64,000 nt of DNA from Candidatus Jettenia sp. (GCA_021650895.1 CP091278.1:1641659-1705658); one strand, 5' to 3'. Counted from the first letter of the stretch, positions 19,505-30,165 are shown. The notes: generated by a model not told the origin, from the sequence alone. Numbers and translations are program-made.

Positions 19505-19960
19505 TTAATTCTTTGAGAGCATTGATAAAACAGCCTTTTTACAATCCATAAGATTAGAAATGGTCAAACCAAAAATACGTTGCCCAAAATTAGGAGTCCA
19601 TGCCCTTGCGGATAATCGGCAATGCCTCTGCTTGTTTTCCTTTGGAAGAGATGGGTAAATCGCAATATCGTACCCCGATGCCTTCCGCAAAATATTCTCA
19701 TGTTCTCGATGCCAAACTTGTTCATCAATCTCCAAATCCAACCCAAACTTAATAAAATGCTCACCAAGTGGCACCTCACAATACAGCCTGTCTTCTTTCA
19801 GATCATCTCTGAACTTTATCAGAAATACCCCGTTCCAATTTCCATCAAAGGGAAAATCCTCTGATTCCAGCTTAAAATCATGCTTGGCACATGCAAAATC
19901 AAGGAGTTGATTTCGCATGGCCTCTAAATCCGATCTATCCGGCCTTCTTTTTTCTCTCAT
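19505..19960 (-). CDS. Hypothetical protein
   Basis: I do not recognise this 151-residue protein. It has no signal peptide or membrane segment and is rich in charged residues (MREKRRPDRSDLEAMRN start). The middle, WNGVFLIKFRDDLKEDRLYCEV, looks like alternating beta strands, and the C-terminal part ISNLMDCKKAVLSML an amphipathic helix, so a small soluble alpha/beta protein is likely. The start at 19960 is chosen because AGGG stands six bases before that ATG; an ATG nine codons upstream is also open, with GGAGGA lying inside it. It lies between a GGDEF protein gene and cooC. Confidence 0.6.
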   Translation of the reverse strand: MREKRRPDRSDLEAMRNQLLDFACAKHDFKLESEDFPFDGNWNGVFLIKFRDDLKEDRLYCEVPLGEHFIKFGLDLEIDEQVWHREHENILRKASGYDIAIYPSLPKENKQRHCRLSARAWTPNFGQRIFGLTISNLMDCKKAVLSMLSKN

Positions 19961-20031
19961 AACGTTCCCTATTCCTCCAAAAAACAAAAGAGAACCAATG
20001 CTTTTATTTTACCCGAATGTATTAGTTTTCT

Positions 20032-22374
20032 TTATCCTTTTTGCTTCCCCCGTTTCTGCTCATACATTCGCTTATCTGCTTGCACAAGCAATTCGTCAAT
20101 AGAACACGGACGTTCAGGATTATAGTAAGTTATACCCATACTAATCGATATCGTAAAGGAACGATTTCTTTTTTTATTGTGCAGATCGATTTTTTCCTGC
20201 AAACGGTTATGAACAATATTACCGTCAGTATCGGTATTTTCCATCATGAGAACCACAAACTCATCCCCACCAATACGGGCACTAATATCCGATTCACGAA
20301 AGGTCTCTTTCAGTATATTTGCTACATCAATCAATGCAAAGTCTCCTTCCTGATGACCCAGCGTATCATTAATCCTTTTCAGTCCATCTAAATCAATAAA
20401 AACCAACCACATTCCTCTTTTAATCCTGTTAGCAGTTTTTAACTGTTGTCCGGCAAGGGTTAAAAATCCACGACGGTTATTAAGGCCGGTAAGCTCATCA
20501 ACAAGTGATAAGACACGGAGTTCTTCCTCCATTCGCTTACGCCCAGTAATATCACGGATAATTGCTGTATAAAATGTTCCCTTTCCCGTCTTCCAATCGC
20601 TGATGGAAAGCTCCATTGGAAATTCACTGCCATCTTTCCTCAGCCCGTGTACCTCAATGGTTTTACCAATAATCTTTTTTTTGCCCGTTAAGTGCATACG
20701 CTCTATTCCCTTGATATGAGCATCCCGGTATCGTTCGGGCATCAGGGGAGTTATTGACTTGCCAAATACTTTTTCTTCTGAATAGCCAAAGATACTCTGA
20801 GCTCCTTTGTTCCAGGATATAATATTCCCACTGCTATCTGCTAAAATGATTGCATCTGTTGCTGTTTGCACTACGGTACGGAATCGCTCTTCACTCTCCC
20901 GTAACAATTTCTCTGTATGCTTTTGCTGTATGCCGAGAGCAATAGTATCCGCTACGGAGCCTAATGCTTCTAATGTTGATTCCTTAAGCTGTTTTTTACT
21001 GAACATCGCCATGACTCCTACAACACTACCTTCAATAATGAGCGGATAGCCAGCAAAAGCAACTATTCCTTCCTGCTTCACCCATTCCTGATTATGGATA
21101 TGAGAATCACCGATGATAGCGTTCGTCAAATATGGCCTGCGGTTTTTGGCTACAAGTCCAATTTTAAATTTACCAACAGGCACACGGCTATGGGCTCCGT
21201 CAATATGAGCATACATCCCTGCACTAGCCTGTAATTCCAGATTTGCATCCTCTTTATTAAGGGTCCAGATACGCGCAAGCGCTGCATCCAGATGTTTAAC
21301 CATAGATGTAGCACAGCCTTGTAATACATTTTGTAAGGTTTTACCTTGTGTAACAACAATACCTACATCAGCAATGAAGGCCGCCAGGCGCATTCGTTCT
21401 GTAAGCTCATCATTCACACGCTTATGCTCAGTTATTTCATGCATCAATTCACGGTTAACCAAATTGATTCCCTTTGCACGCGTTTGAGCTGTCTGGGCAA
21501 AATAAACGAGCATGGCAAGTAAAATGCTTATAAAAATGCCGGAAATTAAAAAATATTCTGGAATATAAGAGCGTATTTGTGCAAATCGCTCTGATCCTGG
21601 CCAAACACGTACAAGCCAGGTAATTCCATAAAGGTTAACGCTTACTTCCCGGCCCCATTTCATTTCATGCAAATTGTTGTGCACTTCTCGTCTGTATATT
21701 TCTTCATTATCCTCAAAAATTGCAAGTGAATAGCCAGGGGTAATATTCTTTAATTCGACATCAAAGAGCGTTTTAAAACGAAATACACCTACAATAAATC
21801 CATCAAAATCCTTGCCCTTAAATACCGGCACATAACCCAGAAATCCCTTCCCACCCTGAGCAAAATCTATAGCAGGCGTTATCGTAATTTCTCCTGTAGC
21901 ACGAGCCTTCTCAAGCGCAATACTTCTCTTCTTCCCATTTAAAAGATTAAGGTCTAGAGCAACTTCATTTCCTCCAAGCGGCACAATCCATCGTACCAGC
22001 GATGAACGGTCTACCCATTCAATAGACTGAAAACCCTTGAGATGTTTAAGATAAAACAGCGCATCCGACTCCCACGCCTCTTTTGGTGTACCACCCTGTA
22101 TCTCCCAGCGTTTAGCCATGCGCAGGAGTGATGACATTTTATAATCAATACGAGCTAATAACTCATTTTTCGCAATAAGTAATTGCGACTCAGTAAGTTG
22201 CTCAATTTGAGAATTCTCATGTCGTAACACTATATGCCATGTAAAAAGAGTTCCTATTATAGCACTTAGGCCGATAATAATAGGGAGTAGTACTTGTAAA
22301 ACTTTTCCTTTCACTTTATTCTTTGTCAATACTTTAGCTACTTCCATTTCTATAAGATTTATTTTCTTAACCAT
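20032..22374 (-). CDS. Membrane-anchored diguanylate cyclase (CHASE-like/GAF/PAS/GGDEF)
   Basis: Predicted c-di-GMP synthase of 780 residues. Order: cytoplasmic start, transmembrane segment near 25-47, periplasmic CHASE-like sensor domain to about 270, second transmembrane segment near 275-297, GAF domain about 345-490, PAS domain about 500-615 ([18 protein letters not shown]), and a GGDEF domain. The active-site motif GGDEF is intact, and RESD five residues before it fits the inhibitory I-site for product feedback. The frame starts inside the last codons of hemB (16-base overlap); a second ATG nine codons later lies after the hemB stop, so the start is uncertain. The ligand sensed is unknown. 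Confidence 0.93.
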   Translation of the reverse strand: MVKKINLIEMEVAKVLTKNKVKGKVLQVLLPIIIGLSAIIGTLFTWHIVLRHENSQIEQLTESQLLIAKNELLARIDYKMSSLLRMAKRWEIQGGTPKEAWESDALFYLKHLKGFQSIEWVDRSSLVRWIVPLGGNEVALDLNLLNGKKRSIALEKARATGEITITPAIDFAQGGKGFLGYVPVFKGKDFDGFIVGVFRFKTLFDVELKNITPGYSLAIFEDNEEIYRREVHNNLHEMKWGREVSVNLYGITWLVRVWPGSERFAQIRSYIPEYFLISGIFISILLAMLVYFAQTAQTRAKGINLVNRELMHEITEHKRVNDELTERMRLAAFIADVGIVVTQGKTLQNVLQGCATSMVKHLDAALARIWTLNKEDANLELQASAGMYAHIDGAHSRVPVGKFKIGLVAKNRRPYLTNAIIGDSHIHNQEWVKQEGIVAFAGYPLIIEGSVVGVMAMFSKKQLKESTLEALGSVADTIALGIQQKHTEKLLRESEERFRTVVQTATDAIILADSSGNIISWNKGAQSIFGYSEEKVFGKSITPLMPERYRDAHIKGIERMHLTGKKKIIGKTIEVHGLRKDGSEFPMELSISDWKTGKGTFYTAIIRDITGRKRMEEELRVLSLVDELTGLNNRRGFLTLAGQQLKTANRIKRGMWLVFIDLDGLKRINDTLGHQEGDFALIDVANILKETFRESDISARIGGDEFVVLMMENTDTDGNIVHNRLQEKIDLHNKKRNRSFTISISMGITYYNPERPCSIDELLVQADKRMYEQKRGKQKG

Positions 22375-23351
22375 TGAGCAGCATCTTTTGCCCAGTACGT
22401 TAAGATGATATCAGCACCGGCACGTTTGATGCTTGTCAAAATTTCCAGCGCTACACGTTTTTCATCGATCCAGCCCTTCTCCGCTGCAGCCTTCACAACA
22501 GAAAATTCACCGCTCACATTGTAAGCTGCAACAGGATAATTGAATTTATCTTTTATTATACGGATAATATCAAGATAGGCCAACGCCGGCTTTACCATTA
22601 CAATATCGGCTCCCTCTTCTATATCCAGCGACACTTCGCGAAGCGCCTCAGTAGCGTTGTGAGGGTCCATTTGATATGATGAGCGATCGCCAAATCCGGG
22701 TGTAGACTCAGCGGCCTCCCGGAAGGGACCGTAGAAACCTGATGCGTATTTGGCAGAATATGCCATAACGGGAATGTGCTCAAAACCATTCTCGTCGAGT
22801 CCCTGTCGAATCGCACCTACACGGCCATCCATCATATCACTGGGAGCTATAATGTCTGCGCCTGCCTTTGCATGGGAAATTGATTCTTTTACCAGCAGTT
22901 CCAGAGTCATATCGTTATCTACTTCAAAATGACCTGTCCTGCCATCCGTTCTAACGAAACCACAGTGGCCGTGATTAGTATATTCACACATGCAAACGTC
23001 GGTAATCACAAGGATATTTTTTACTTCTCTCTTAAGAGCAATAATTGCTTTCTGAATAATACCTTCATCTGCATATGCATCGGAACCCATTTCATCTTTT
23101 TTCTCGGGGATCCCGAATAAGATAATGCCGGGAATGCCAAGTCCCTCCAAAATTTTCATCTCTTCAACCAGCTTGTCAACAGACATCTGAAAATTTCCAG
23201 GCATAGAAGGTATCGGCTGCTTAATACCTTTTCCAGGACGGACAAAAAGGGGCATAATCAAGTCATCTATCGATATCTGTGTTTCTCGTACCAGCCGTCT
23301 TATATTTTCATTGCTGCGCAATCTGCGTAAACGTCGTTCTGGGAATCCCAT
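22359..23351 (-). CDS. hemB: Delta-aminolevulinic acid dehydratase (porphobilinogen synthase)
   Basis: Condenses two 5-aminolevulinates to porphobilinogen for heme and corrinoid synthesis, both in heavy demand in an organism with c-type cytochromes and a corrinoid protein. The 330-residue sequence has the zinc-type cysteine triad Cys120, Cys122 and Cys130 ([13 protein letters not shown]) and the two active-site lysines Lys201 ([13 protein letters not shown]) and Lys254 ([10 protein letters not shown]). Length is typical. It is divergent from mazG, with a shared 200-base upstream region, and its 3' end overlaps the frame of the GGDEF gene. Confidence 0.97.
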   Translation of the reverse strand: MGFPERRLRRLRSNENIRRLVRETQISIDDLIMPLFVRPGKGIKQPIPSMPGNFQMSVDKLVEEMKILEGLGIPGIILFGIPEKKDEMGSDAYADEGIIQKAIIALKREVKNILVITDVCMCEYTNHGHCGFVRTDGRTGHFEVDNDMTLELLVKESISHAKAGADIIAPSDMMDGRVGAIRQGLDENGFEHIPVMAYSAKYASGFYGPFREAAESTPGFGDRSSYQMDPHNATEALREVSLDIEEGADIVMVKPALAYLDIIRIIKDKFNYPVAAYNVSGEFSVVKAAAEKGWIDEKRVALEILTSIKRAGADIILTYWAKDAAQWLRK

Positions 23352-23547
23352 AATATTTTCTCTTATAAAATGTTTGAAGAATCATGTTCCCGAACCTCAT
23401 CAGGAACAGGTTTTAAAATACGTTAATATATTATCATCTGGATGTTTGACTTCAATAAAAATAATTGCTAAAATCCGGTATTACATTTGTGAGAAGGTAC
23501 ACCACAAAGAGTTATTACGAAAAATTTTATATACGGGTATAGTATCA

Positions 23548-24354
23548 ATGAACACACCTGAGGTTAAACCCATTTCCTTATTACAAGATTTGATTGAGCT
23601 GACGCAGAAATTACGCAGTAAAGATGGATGTCCGTGGGATAAAGAACAGAGTCACATGTCTTTAAAGCCACATTTAATAGAGGAGGCATATGAGGTAATA
23701 GATGCAATAGATTCTGGAGACCCGTCTAAACTCAAGGAAGAACTTGCTGATCTCTTTTTTCATATTATCTTTCATTGCCAAATTGCCAGGGAAAAAGGAC
23801 AGTTTGATATAGGCGGTGTAATGACACTATGCCTTGATAAGATGACACGTCGCCATCCGCACGTCTTTGGAGATGCCACAGCAACCACTCCAGAAGAGGT
23901 AATTCATCAATGGGAGGAGATCAAAAAAAAGGAGAAGGGATATGAAGAAAGAAAATCTGTTGTAGATGGCTTGCCGAAATATCTCCCGGCACTTCAAAAG
24001 GCTCAGAAAGTACAAAAAAAAGTTGCAAAAGTAGGTTTTGATTGGACAAATATCAACGATGTAATCGCCAAAGTGGATGAGGAACTTGCGGAGGTCAAAG
24101 AGGCAATCCGTGAAAAAAAACCGGAACATATAGAAGAAGAGGTTGGAGACCTCCTGTTTTCCATGGTAAATCTCTCCCGTTTTTTGAAGCTCGATACGGA
24201 AAATGTACTCCACAAGACAATCTATAAATTTGTTGATCGCTTTAAAAAAGTTGAAGCAGAACTTGCTTCTATGGGAAAAGATATTGAAGCATGTACCTTA
24301 GAAGAAATGGATGCTGTTTGGAATAAGATAAAGGTAAAAGATAAAAAATCTTAA
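23548..24354 (+). CDS. mazG: Nucleoside triphosphate pyrophosphohydrolase MazG
   Basis: House-cleaning enzyme that splits NTPs to NMP and pyrophosphate. The 268-residue product shows both MazG repeats: the first with CPWDKEQSH, LIEEAYEVIDAI, LKEELADLFFHIIFH, and the second with VDEELAEVKEAI and EEEVGDLLFSMVNL, each holding the EExxE...EExxD magnesium motif. The ATG at 23548 gives the normal length; the open frame upstream (to 23311) overlaps the hemB 5' end antisense and lacks family similarity. No strong Shine-Dalgarno sequence is seen. Confidence 0.95.
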   Translation: MNTPEVKPISLLQDLIELTQKLRSKDGCPWDKEQSHMSLKPHLIEEAYEVIDAIDSGDPSKLKEELADLFFHIIFHCQIAREKGQFDIGGVMTLCLDKMTRRHPHVFGDATATTPEEVIHQWEEIKKKEKGYEERKSVVDGLPKYLPALQKAQKVQKKVAKVGFDWTNINDVIAKVDEELAEVKEAIREKKPEHIEEEVGDLLFSMVNLSRFLKLDTENVLHKTIYKFVDRFKKVEAELASMGKDIEACTLEEMDAVWNKIKVKDKKS

Positions 24355-24673
24355 ATCTACGAAGAAAAGATACGGAAATATTACGGACAGATTATAGCTT
24401 TGGTATCTTTTATAATGCAAGTTACAAAGCCTTCGGCAAACATTCAAGCTGGTGGTAGAACGGGGTTAGTCAATATATTTACGGCTTTCCTTCTTCTTTT
24501 ATCTCTGCTATTTTACCCCTTAATAAATACGTACACTCTTTTTTCTCTATTCTCTCATAACTTATAATATCCAGGTGATAAGACATATTCCTTGATTTTA
24601 AACTCGAATTCTGATATTTTCATAAAGTTCCAATTATAAAGGTTTTTGCTGCCTTTGGCAGTAGCTTCGCAGG

Positions 24674-24781
24674 TTCAACTGCCCTCGATTAAACCATGCG
24701 TGTGAACCCAGCCAGGAAATTTGAGCTGTGCTCACAGTGGTAACCATACCGAATGTTTTAATTCAATCGAGGACAATTGAA
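24674..24781. repeat. 108-base inverted-repeat element of unknown type
   Basis: Arms at 24674-24690 (TTCAACTGCCCTCGATT) and 24765-24781 are inverted repeats with two differences. On a plus-strand RNA these would be C-A mismatches; on a minus-strand RNA they become G-U pairs, hinting that a minus-strand transcript may fold. Next to the left arm, a separate small hairpin CTGCC-TTT-GGCAG lies just outside. I cannot assign it to a known RNA family. The rest of 24355-24823 shows no gene. Confidence 0.45.
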
Positions 24782-24823
24782 TCAGCATTATGGAGTTGTT
24801 TTGCATTTGTTATCCTACACAAG

Positions 24824-25945
24824 ATGGAAAAACTACTGAGACAATCATCAATATATAACATCCTCAAAAAGGCGGAAAGTGGTGAACGGCTCACTTTTGA
24901 TGATGGAGTGCGGCTTTTCAGGTCCAATGATATTCTCCATATTGGCCATACAGCAAATAGTATCCGTGAACGGAAAAATGGTAATGTGGCATATTATATT
25001 ATCAATCGCCACATTAACTATTCCAATATTTGTGAGAATCGGTGTAAGTTCTGCGCATTCAGCCGAGATAAAGAAGAAGCAGGCTCATATGTCATGGATA
25101 CGGAAGAAATTCTGGAAAAGGCTATAGCTGCTACAGAGGAAGGCGCAACAGAATTACATATTGTAGGCGGATTACACCCAGACCTCCCCTTCGACTTTTA
25201 CAGAAAGATGATTCACGAAATTCATGAAAGATGTCCTGAAGTACACATTAAGGCATTTACCGCTGTAGAGATAGAACATTTGTCCCGACTGGCAAAACTC
25301 CCAGTGCATCAAACGTTGAAAATACTCAAAGAAGCAGGACTTGGTTCCTTACCGGGAGGTGGCGCTGAGGTATTTTCTCCAAAGGTACGTGAGCAGTTGT
25401 GTCCGGAAAAACTCAGTGGCGAAGGTTGGCTGCAAGTAATGCGTGAGGCTCATAATTTGGGATTACAGAGCAATGCGACTATGCTTTATGGTCACATTGA
25501 AACGCCCGAAGAAAGGGTTAATCATCTTATGAAGTTACGAGAGCTTCAGGATGAGACAGGCGGCTTTATGACTTTTATTCCGCTAGCGTTTCATCCCAAA
25601 AATACTGAATTATCGAATCATTTCAGTACCACAGCAATGCTGGACTTGAAGATCATCTCAATCAGCCGATTAATGCTGGATAATTTTGATCATATAAAAG
25701 CGTATTGGATTATGCTGGGAATTAAACTATCCCAGATCTCTCTGAGCTTTGGAGTGGATGATATTGATGGAACGATACAAGAAGAAAAAATTACCCATGC
25801 TGCCGGTGCTGATACCCCGGAGGCATTATCTGTTCATGAGATTACTACATTAATTAAAGAAGCCGGTCGCGTTCCCGTAGAACGCGATACCCTTTATAAT
25901 TTGGTAAAAAGAAAACAACAAAACATCATACTTCAAAAAGCATAG
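24824..25945 (+). CDS. mqnE: Aminodeoxyfutalosine synthase (radical SAM, MqnE)
   Basis: Radical SAM enzyme that adds a carbon radical of SAM to the chorismate-derived enolpyruvate substrate, giving aminofutalosine in the futalosine route to menaquinone. Cys70, Cys74 and Cys77 (CENRCKFCAF) bind the SAM [4Fe-4S] cluster. IVGGLHPDLPF, IKAFTAVEIEHL, LPGGGAEVFSP and FIPLAFHP are MqnE/MqnC family landmarks, and LGSLPGGGAEVF favours MqnE. The ATG at 24824 gives 373 residues, normal for the family; the upstream extension of the frame runs through the inverted-repeat element at 24674-24781 and is rejected. Confidence 0.92.
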   Translation: MEKLLRQSSIYNILKKAESGERLTFDDGVRLFRSNDILHIGHTANSIRERKNGNVAYYIINRHINYSNICENRCKFCAFSRDKEEAGSYVMDTEEILEKAIAATEEGATELHIVGGLHPDLPFDFYRKMIHEIHERCPEVHIKAFTAVEIEHLSRLAKLPVHQTLKILKEAGLGSLPGGGAEVFSPKVREQLCPEKLSGEGWLQVMREAHNLGLQSNATMLYGHIETPEERVNHLMKLRELQDETGGFMTFIPLAFHPKNTELSNHFSTTAMLDLKIISISRLMLDNFDHIKAYWIMLGIKLSQISLSFGVDDIDGTIQEEKITHAAGADTPEALSVHEITTLIKEAGRVPVERDTLYNLVKRKQQNIILQKA

Positions 25946-26117
25946 GTTAATATTCGTAGAGTATTCACCACAGAATTGCACGGAATAACATCGAAGCATA
26001 GAAAAACTAATAAATTTTAATAATTCCCTTATTCAAAATTTTTATCATTTTCTGTAACATTCTGTGTCCTTCCGTGATAAACCCTTATACATTTGAATGA
26101 GGAGGTCTTTCAGATCA

Positions 26118-27734
26118 ATGACTATATTTCCAAAACTCTTTAGTCCTTTTAAGATCGGTTCTCTTGCTATAAAGAACCGCATGGTAATGTCGCCTATGGA
26201 AACTCATTTGTGCGATAAAGAAGGTTTTGTAACAGAAGAGATTATCGCCTATTACAAAGAGCGTATATTGGGAGGGATAGGTTATATTACTCTGGAAAAC
26301 ACCTCTGTAGAACCAGCCGGCAGAGTTAATGACGGCATGCTGTGCATACATGATGACAAATTCATTTTGGGATTAAAAAGGCTGACGGATTCTATACATG
26401 CTATAGATGGAAAGATTGTTATACAATTGAGTCATGCAGGAAAGGAGGCTTTACCTTATTTTACTAATTTAGAGCCTGTGGCCCCTTCCGCTATTCCCAG
26501 TCCTTTAACGAAACAAATGCCCAGGGAATTATCTGCCGCGGAGGTCAGATCCATGGTCAATAAATTTGCCGAGGCTGCTGACCGTGCCGTTAAGGCCGGG
26601 TTCGATGGTGTTGAAATCCATATGGCACATGGCTATCTGGTTAACCAGTTCCTTTCTCCTGAATCCAATATACGAACTGATGATTATGGAGGGGACACAC
26701 ATCGCCGTTCACGTTTTGCGAAGGAAATCGTTGAAAGTATCAGAAAATGCGTTCCCAGAGATTATCCTATCATCTGCCGTATTAGTGCGGATGAATATAC
26801 CGATACAGGACTCAAATTAGAGGAAAGCAAAGAGATCGCAAAGGTATTAGAAAGGGCAGGCGCCAGTGCTATTCATGTTTCTGCATGTAATTATGCATCC
26901 GCTTTCTATAACATACCGTGCTACTATCTGGAAGAAGGATGCTTTATTCATCTTGCAGAAAGCATTAAGTCTGTTGTAAAAATACCTGTGCTGGCAGTAG
27001 GCAGGATCATAGACCCTGCTATGGCTGAAAATACGCTAAAAGAAAATAAGGCTGACCTTATTGTATTCGGCCGTGTCCTTATTGCAGACCCACACTTTCC
27101 TAATAAGGTGAGAGAAGGCCAGATGGCTGATATAAGGACTTGTCTGAGTTGTAACCGATGCATTGAGAGTATTTCTGATAAAAAGCTTGTATGTACTGTT
27201 AATCCTTATCTCGGAAAAGAAGGGGTCTCTCATTTACAAAAAACTGCACGTCCAAAAAAAATACTAGTTGTTGGTGGCGGACCAGCAGGGTTATCTGCTG
27301 CATACCTATTGTCTGCCCGCGGACACGATGTTACGTTATGGGAAAAAGAATCGCAGCTGGGAGGAAGTTTTCGTTATGCCTCTATGGCGCCCAAGAAAGA
27401 CCCTATGAGGAAGTTTCTCGATTATTTAATAAATCAGGTGAAAAAAACAGATACGGCGGTGTATCTTAATAGAGAAGCTACTGAGATGTCTATTAAGCAA
27501 TTTGCGGCTGATGCAGTCGTTCTCGCTCATGGTGCCAGTAACATTCCTGTAGAAATCAATGGCACAAAAAACAATGGCGTACTCAATGTTAAACAGGCCT
27601 TTTCAACAGCCCATTCATTGGGGAATACTATTGCAATTGTTGGAGGAGGACCTGAAGGTTGTGAACTTGCAGACTTCCTTGCATCCCAGGGTAAAAAGAT
27701 TACCCTTATAGAAATGAGACGCGTTCTGGATTAG
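26118..27734 (+). CDS. Old-yellow-enzyme/2,4-dienoyl-CoA reductase-like oxidoreductase, N-terminal part before a frame break
   Basis: Cytoplasmic flavin/iron-sulfur oxidoreductase of the NADH:flavin oxidoreductase family with an appended FAD/NAD(P) module. Residues 1-340 form the FMN TIM barrel (LFSPFKIGSLAIKNR start, FDGVEIHMAHGYL, LSPESNIRTDDYGG). CLSCNRCI and a later Cys in KLVCTVNP match the usual C-x2-C-x3-C...C cluster site. The dinucleotide-binding module begins at ILVVGGGPAGLSAAY and a second GxGxxG is IAIVGGGPEGCELA. The frame ends at RRVLD; the expected continuation is in another frame at 27737-28042. GGAGG lies 11 bases before the chosen ATG. The physiological substrate is unknown. 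Confidence 0.9.
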   Translation: MTIFPKLFSPFKIGSLAIKNRMVMSPMETHLCDKEGFVTEEIIAYYKERILGGIGYITLENTSVEPAGRVNDGMLCIHDDKFILGLKRLTDSIHAIDGKIVIQLSHAGKEALPYFTNLEPVAPSAIPSPLTKQMPRELSAAEVRSMVNKFAEAADRAVKAGFDGVEIHMAHGYLVNQFLSPESNIRTDDYGGDTHRRSRFAKEIVESIRKCVPRDYPIICRISADEYTDTGLKLEESKEIAKVLERAGASAIHVSACNYASAFYNIPCYYLEEGCFIHLAESIKSVVKIPVLAVGRIIDPAMAENTLKENKADLIVFGRVLIADPHFPNKVREGQMADIRTCLSCNRCIESISDKKLVCTVNPYLGKEGVSHLQKTARPKKILVVGGGPAGLSAAYLLSARGHDVTLWEKESQLGGSFRYASMAPKKDPMRKFLDYLINQVKKTDTAVYLNREATEMSIKQFAADAVVLAHGASNIPVEINGTKNNGVLNVKQAFSTAHSLGNTIAIVGGGPEGCELADFLASQGKKITLIEMRRVLD

Positions 27735-27736
27735 AG

Positions 27737-28042
27737 TTGGTTGCACATCCCCGCTATCATATTGGTGAACGCCTTAAAAAGATGGGTGCTCAACTACATC
27801 TGAATACGAAGGTAACTGAGGTTGGGCAGAACTACATAATCATCAGCCGTCGAAGGGAATCAGATCAAAAACTCGAAGGTTTTGATACTATTATTATTCC
27901 CACACTCCACCAACCCAATAACACCCTTGCAGCATCTCTTCAAGGCTCTGTGCAAGAAGTATATACCATTGGTGATGCCATAGGAGGCCGTACTGCACTT
28001 GAAGCTGTTGCAGAAGGTGTAGAGATTGGAATGAAATTGTAA
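27737..28042 (+). CDS. Old-yellow-enzyme-like oxidoreductase, C-terminal part after the frame break
   Basis: Continues the FAD/NAD(P) module of the preceding frame: LVAHPRYHIGERLKKMGAQL, then VYTIGDAIGGRTALEAVAEG, the classic C-terminal FAD-contacting motif with Asp followed by the final helix. The frame is open back to SGLELVAHP, so adding one base near 27716-27726 restores a single protein of about 640 residues, the normal size. It is therefore not an independent gene. Whether the lost base is real or an assembly error cannot be told here. Confidence 0.88.
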   Translation: MVAHPRYHIGERLKKMGAQLHLNTKVTEVGQNYIIISRRRESDQKLEGFDTIIIPTLHQPNNTLAASLQGSVQEVYTIGDAIGGRTALEAVAEGVEIGMKL

Positions 28043-28054
28043 CAGATATTCCAA

Positions 28055-29395
28055 ATGAATAATCATGCAAGGAAAAAAACAATTGTAATCGGGTTGGACG
28101 GCACCCCTTATAGCCTCATCTGTAAATTAATACAACAAGGTGTATATCCAAATTTATCCAGCTTGATCTCTATCGGCTCATTACGGGAAATAAAATCTAC
28201 ACATCCACCCATATCCTCCGTGGCATGGACATCTTTTATAACAGGTATGAATCCGGCTAAACATGGAATTTTTGGCTTTGTAGATAGAATTCCCCATACT
28301 TATGATGTGTATTATCCAAATTCCCGCCACGTAAAGAGTGAACCAATTTGGAACATCCTTCGTAAGCACAACATGCGATCTGTTCTCATTAATATACCAT
28401 CAACATATCCAGCATCAGAGATATATGGCATACTTATTGCTGGTTTTGTAGCCATAGATCTTGCACGTGCAACGTTCCCAAATTCAATTGTCCCTGTTTT
28501 AAAAGAAATGGGGTACAAAATTGATGTTGATACACAACTCATCAATGAATCTGAAGACCGGTTAATTCAAGACTTATACCTGACATTAGAAAAAAGAATA
28601 CAGGCAATCCTTCACTTCATGAAGAGTGAGGCCTTTAGTCTTTTTGTTGCAATTTTTACCGAGACAGATAGATTGCACCACTTTTTCTGGGAGTCTACTA
28701 TAAGAAATAACATAAAATACAGTTCCTTATTTTTGGATTATTACAAGACAATTGATCTCTTTCTTGGTAAGGTTATGGAAAACATTGATGGCGATACAAC
28801 CCTCATAATTTTATCAGACCACGGATTTTGTGAATTAAAACAAGAGGTATATATAAATTACTGGTTACAAGAGGAGGGATATTTAAATTTTAAAATAACC
28901 CCTCCTAAATCTCTCCACAATATAGGAGAAGGTTCGATGGCTTATTGTCTAGATCCGGGAAGACTTTATATCAATTTAAGAGGCAGAGAGCCCAATGGAT
29001 GTATAGAGGCCGGCTATCATTACGAGCAATTGAGAAAGATGCTTATATCCAAACTTACAGAAATAAGAGATCCCACTACCAATATACCTATCATAGATAG
29101 GGTCTATAAACGGGAAGAGATTTACCATGGAATATACTTTGATAAAGCACCCGATCTTGTCATCAAGCCCAGACAAGGCTACGATTTAAAAGGCGCCATG
29201 TATCATACAACACTATTCGACAAAGGTATTTTTCGCGGTATGCATACGTATGATGATGCCTTTGTATATATTAATAAAAAAAATATTATCAAGCACTCGT
29301 TGGAGATTATTGATGTTACCGCAACTATTTTAGCATCACTGGATATTCCAATACCCGGCGATATGGACGGTATCAATTTTATAAAATGGAATTAA
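28055..29395 (+). CDS. Alkaline-phosphatase-superfamily protein (type I phosphodiesterase/nucleotide pyrophosphatase-like)
   Basis: Predicted metal-dependent phosphodiesterase or phosphotransferase, 446 residues. The N-terminal VIGLDGTPYSLI gives the metal-binding Asp, HPPISSVAWTSFITGMNPAKHGIFGF the nucleophile-containing segment typical of this group, TETDRLHHFFW a second metal site, and LIILSDHGF the Asp-His pair. No signal peptide is visible. It begins 12 bases after the oxidoreductase gene and overlaps the next gene by ten bases, so these are one operon. Substrate unknown; similar proteins occur near polysaccharide and phosphonate genes. Confidence 0.85.
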   Translation: MNNHARKKTIVIGLDGTPYSLICKLIQQGVYPNLSSLISIGSLREIKSTHPPISSVAWTSFITGMNPAKHGIFGFVDRIPHTYDVYYPNSRHVKSEPIWNILRKHNMRSVLINIPSTYPASEIYGILIAGFVAIDLARATFPNSIVPVLKEMGYKIDVDTQLINESEDRLIQDLYLTLEKRIQAILHFMKSEAFSLFVAIFTETDRLHHFFWESTIRNNIKYSSLFLDYYKTIDLFLGKVMENIDGDTTLIILSDHGFCELKQEVYINYWLQEEGYLNFKITPPKSLHNIGEGSMAYCLDPGRLYINLRGREPNGCIEAGYHYEQLRKMLISKLTEIRDPTTNIPIIDRVYKREEIYHGIYFDKAPDLVIKPRQGYDLKGAMYHTTLFDKGIFRGMHTYDDAFVYINKKNIIKHSLEIIDVTATILASLDIPIPGDMDGINFIKWN

Positions 29396-30153
29396 CGATT
29401 ATTGGTTCTGGCACAGGAATGCCTTCTAAAACAAGGGCATATCCTTGTATATATCTCAAGATAAAAGATAAACACCTTATTTTTGATACAGGCCCTGGCT
29501 CTCTGCGTCAACTATTCCTTATTGATGTTACCTATTTGGATATCAATCACATATATTATACCCATTTTCACCTGGACCACTCATTAGACCTTGCATCTAT
29601 TCTCTTTACTATGCGGTATAATCAACCTGTAAGAACCCAGCCTCTTTATATTACAGGTCCAATCGGTTTAAAGGCATTTTATGAGAAATTATTATCGGCC
29701 TTTGGGGAAACGATAAAACCAAAAGATTTTCATGTATATCTTGAGGAGATCGATAAAGGGGAACTGGTCTATGATGAATGGAAGATCATTGCGGAACCTT
29801 TACAACATTCAATGCAAAGTATTGGCTTCCGGATAGAGTCACCCCATGGTAAAGCAATGGTGTATTCCGGAGATACAGATTATTGCGATGGCATTCTTCG
29901 TTTAGCCAAAAGGGTTAATACCCTGGTTCTTGAATGCTCTTTTCCTGATGACCAAAAGATTCAAGGGCACCTTACGCCCCGATTGTGTGCCCAGATTGCG
30001 CATGAATCACAATGCGATAGATTAATACTTACCCATCTTTATCCAACCTGTGATAGAATCATAAAAGAAAATAAAAATTTGTTAAAAGAACTAAAAAAAA
30101 TTTATCATGGCAAAATTGCCTTCGCAGAAGATTTTGATAAATTTACTCTTTAA
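29386..30153 (+). CDS. Metallo-beta-lactamase-fold hydrolase, RNase Z/AtsA-like
   Basis: Predicted zinc hydrolase of 255 residues. The signature H60-F-H62-L-D64-H65 (THFHLDHS) and the GDTDYCDG segment near 158 give the binuclear metal site, with LVLECSFPD and a terminal ILTHLYP histidine. The N-terminal GSGTGMPSKTRAYPCIYL is typical of the RNase Z/arylsulfatase-like branch. The start ATG overlaps the end of the preceding gene by ten bases, implying translational coupling. It could be tRNA 3' processing RNase Z, but lacks the clear exosite arm of that enzyme, so a small-molecule hydrolase is more likely. Confidence 0.87.
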   Translation: MELTIIGSGTGMPSKTRAYPCIYLKIKDKHLIFDTGPGSLRQLFLIDVTYLDINHIYYTHFHLDHSLDLASILFTMRYNQPVRTQPLYITGPIGLKAFYEKLLSAFGETIKPKDFHVYLEEIDKGELVYDEWKIIAEPLQHSMQSIGFRIESPHGKAMVYSGDTDYCDGILRLAKRVNTLVLECSFPDDQKIQGHLTPRLCAQIAHESQCDRLILTHLYPTCDRIIKENKNLLKELKKIYHGKIAFAEDFDKFTL

Positions 30154-30165
30154 TAGGGATGAAAT

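Noticed and set aside
24661-24760. Possible cobalamin riboswitch or SRP RNA upstream of mqnE
   Set aside because: The short AGCCAGG stretch recalls these RNAs, but the remaining conserved blocks (B12 box, or the SRP GGAAGNAGC loop) are missing.
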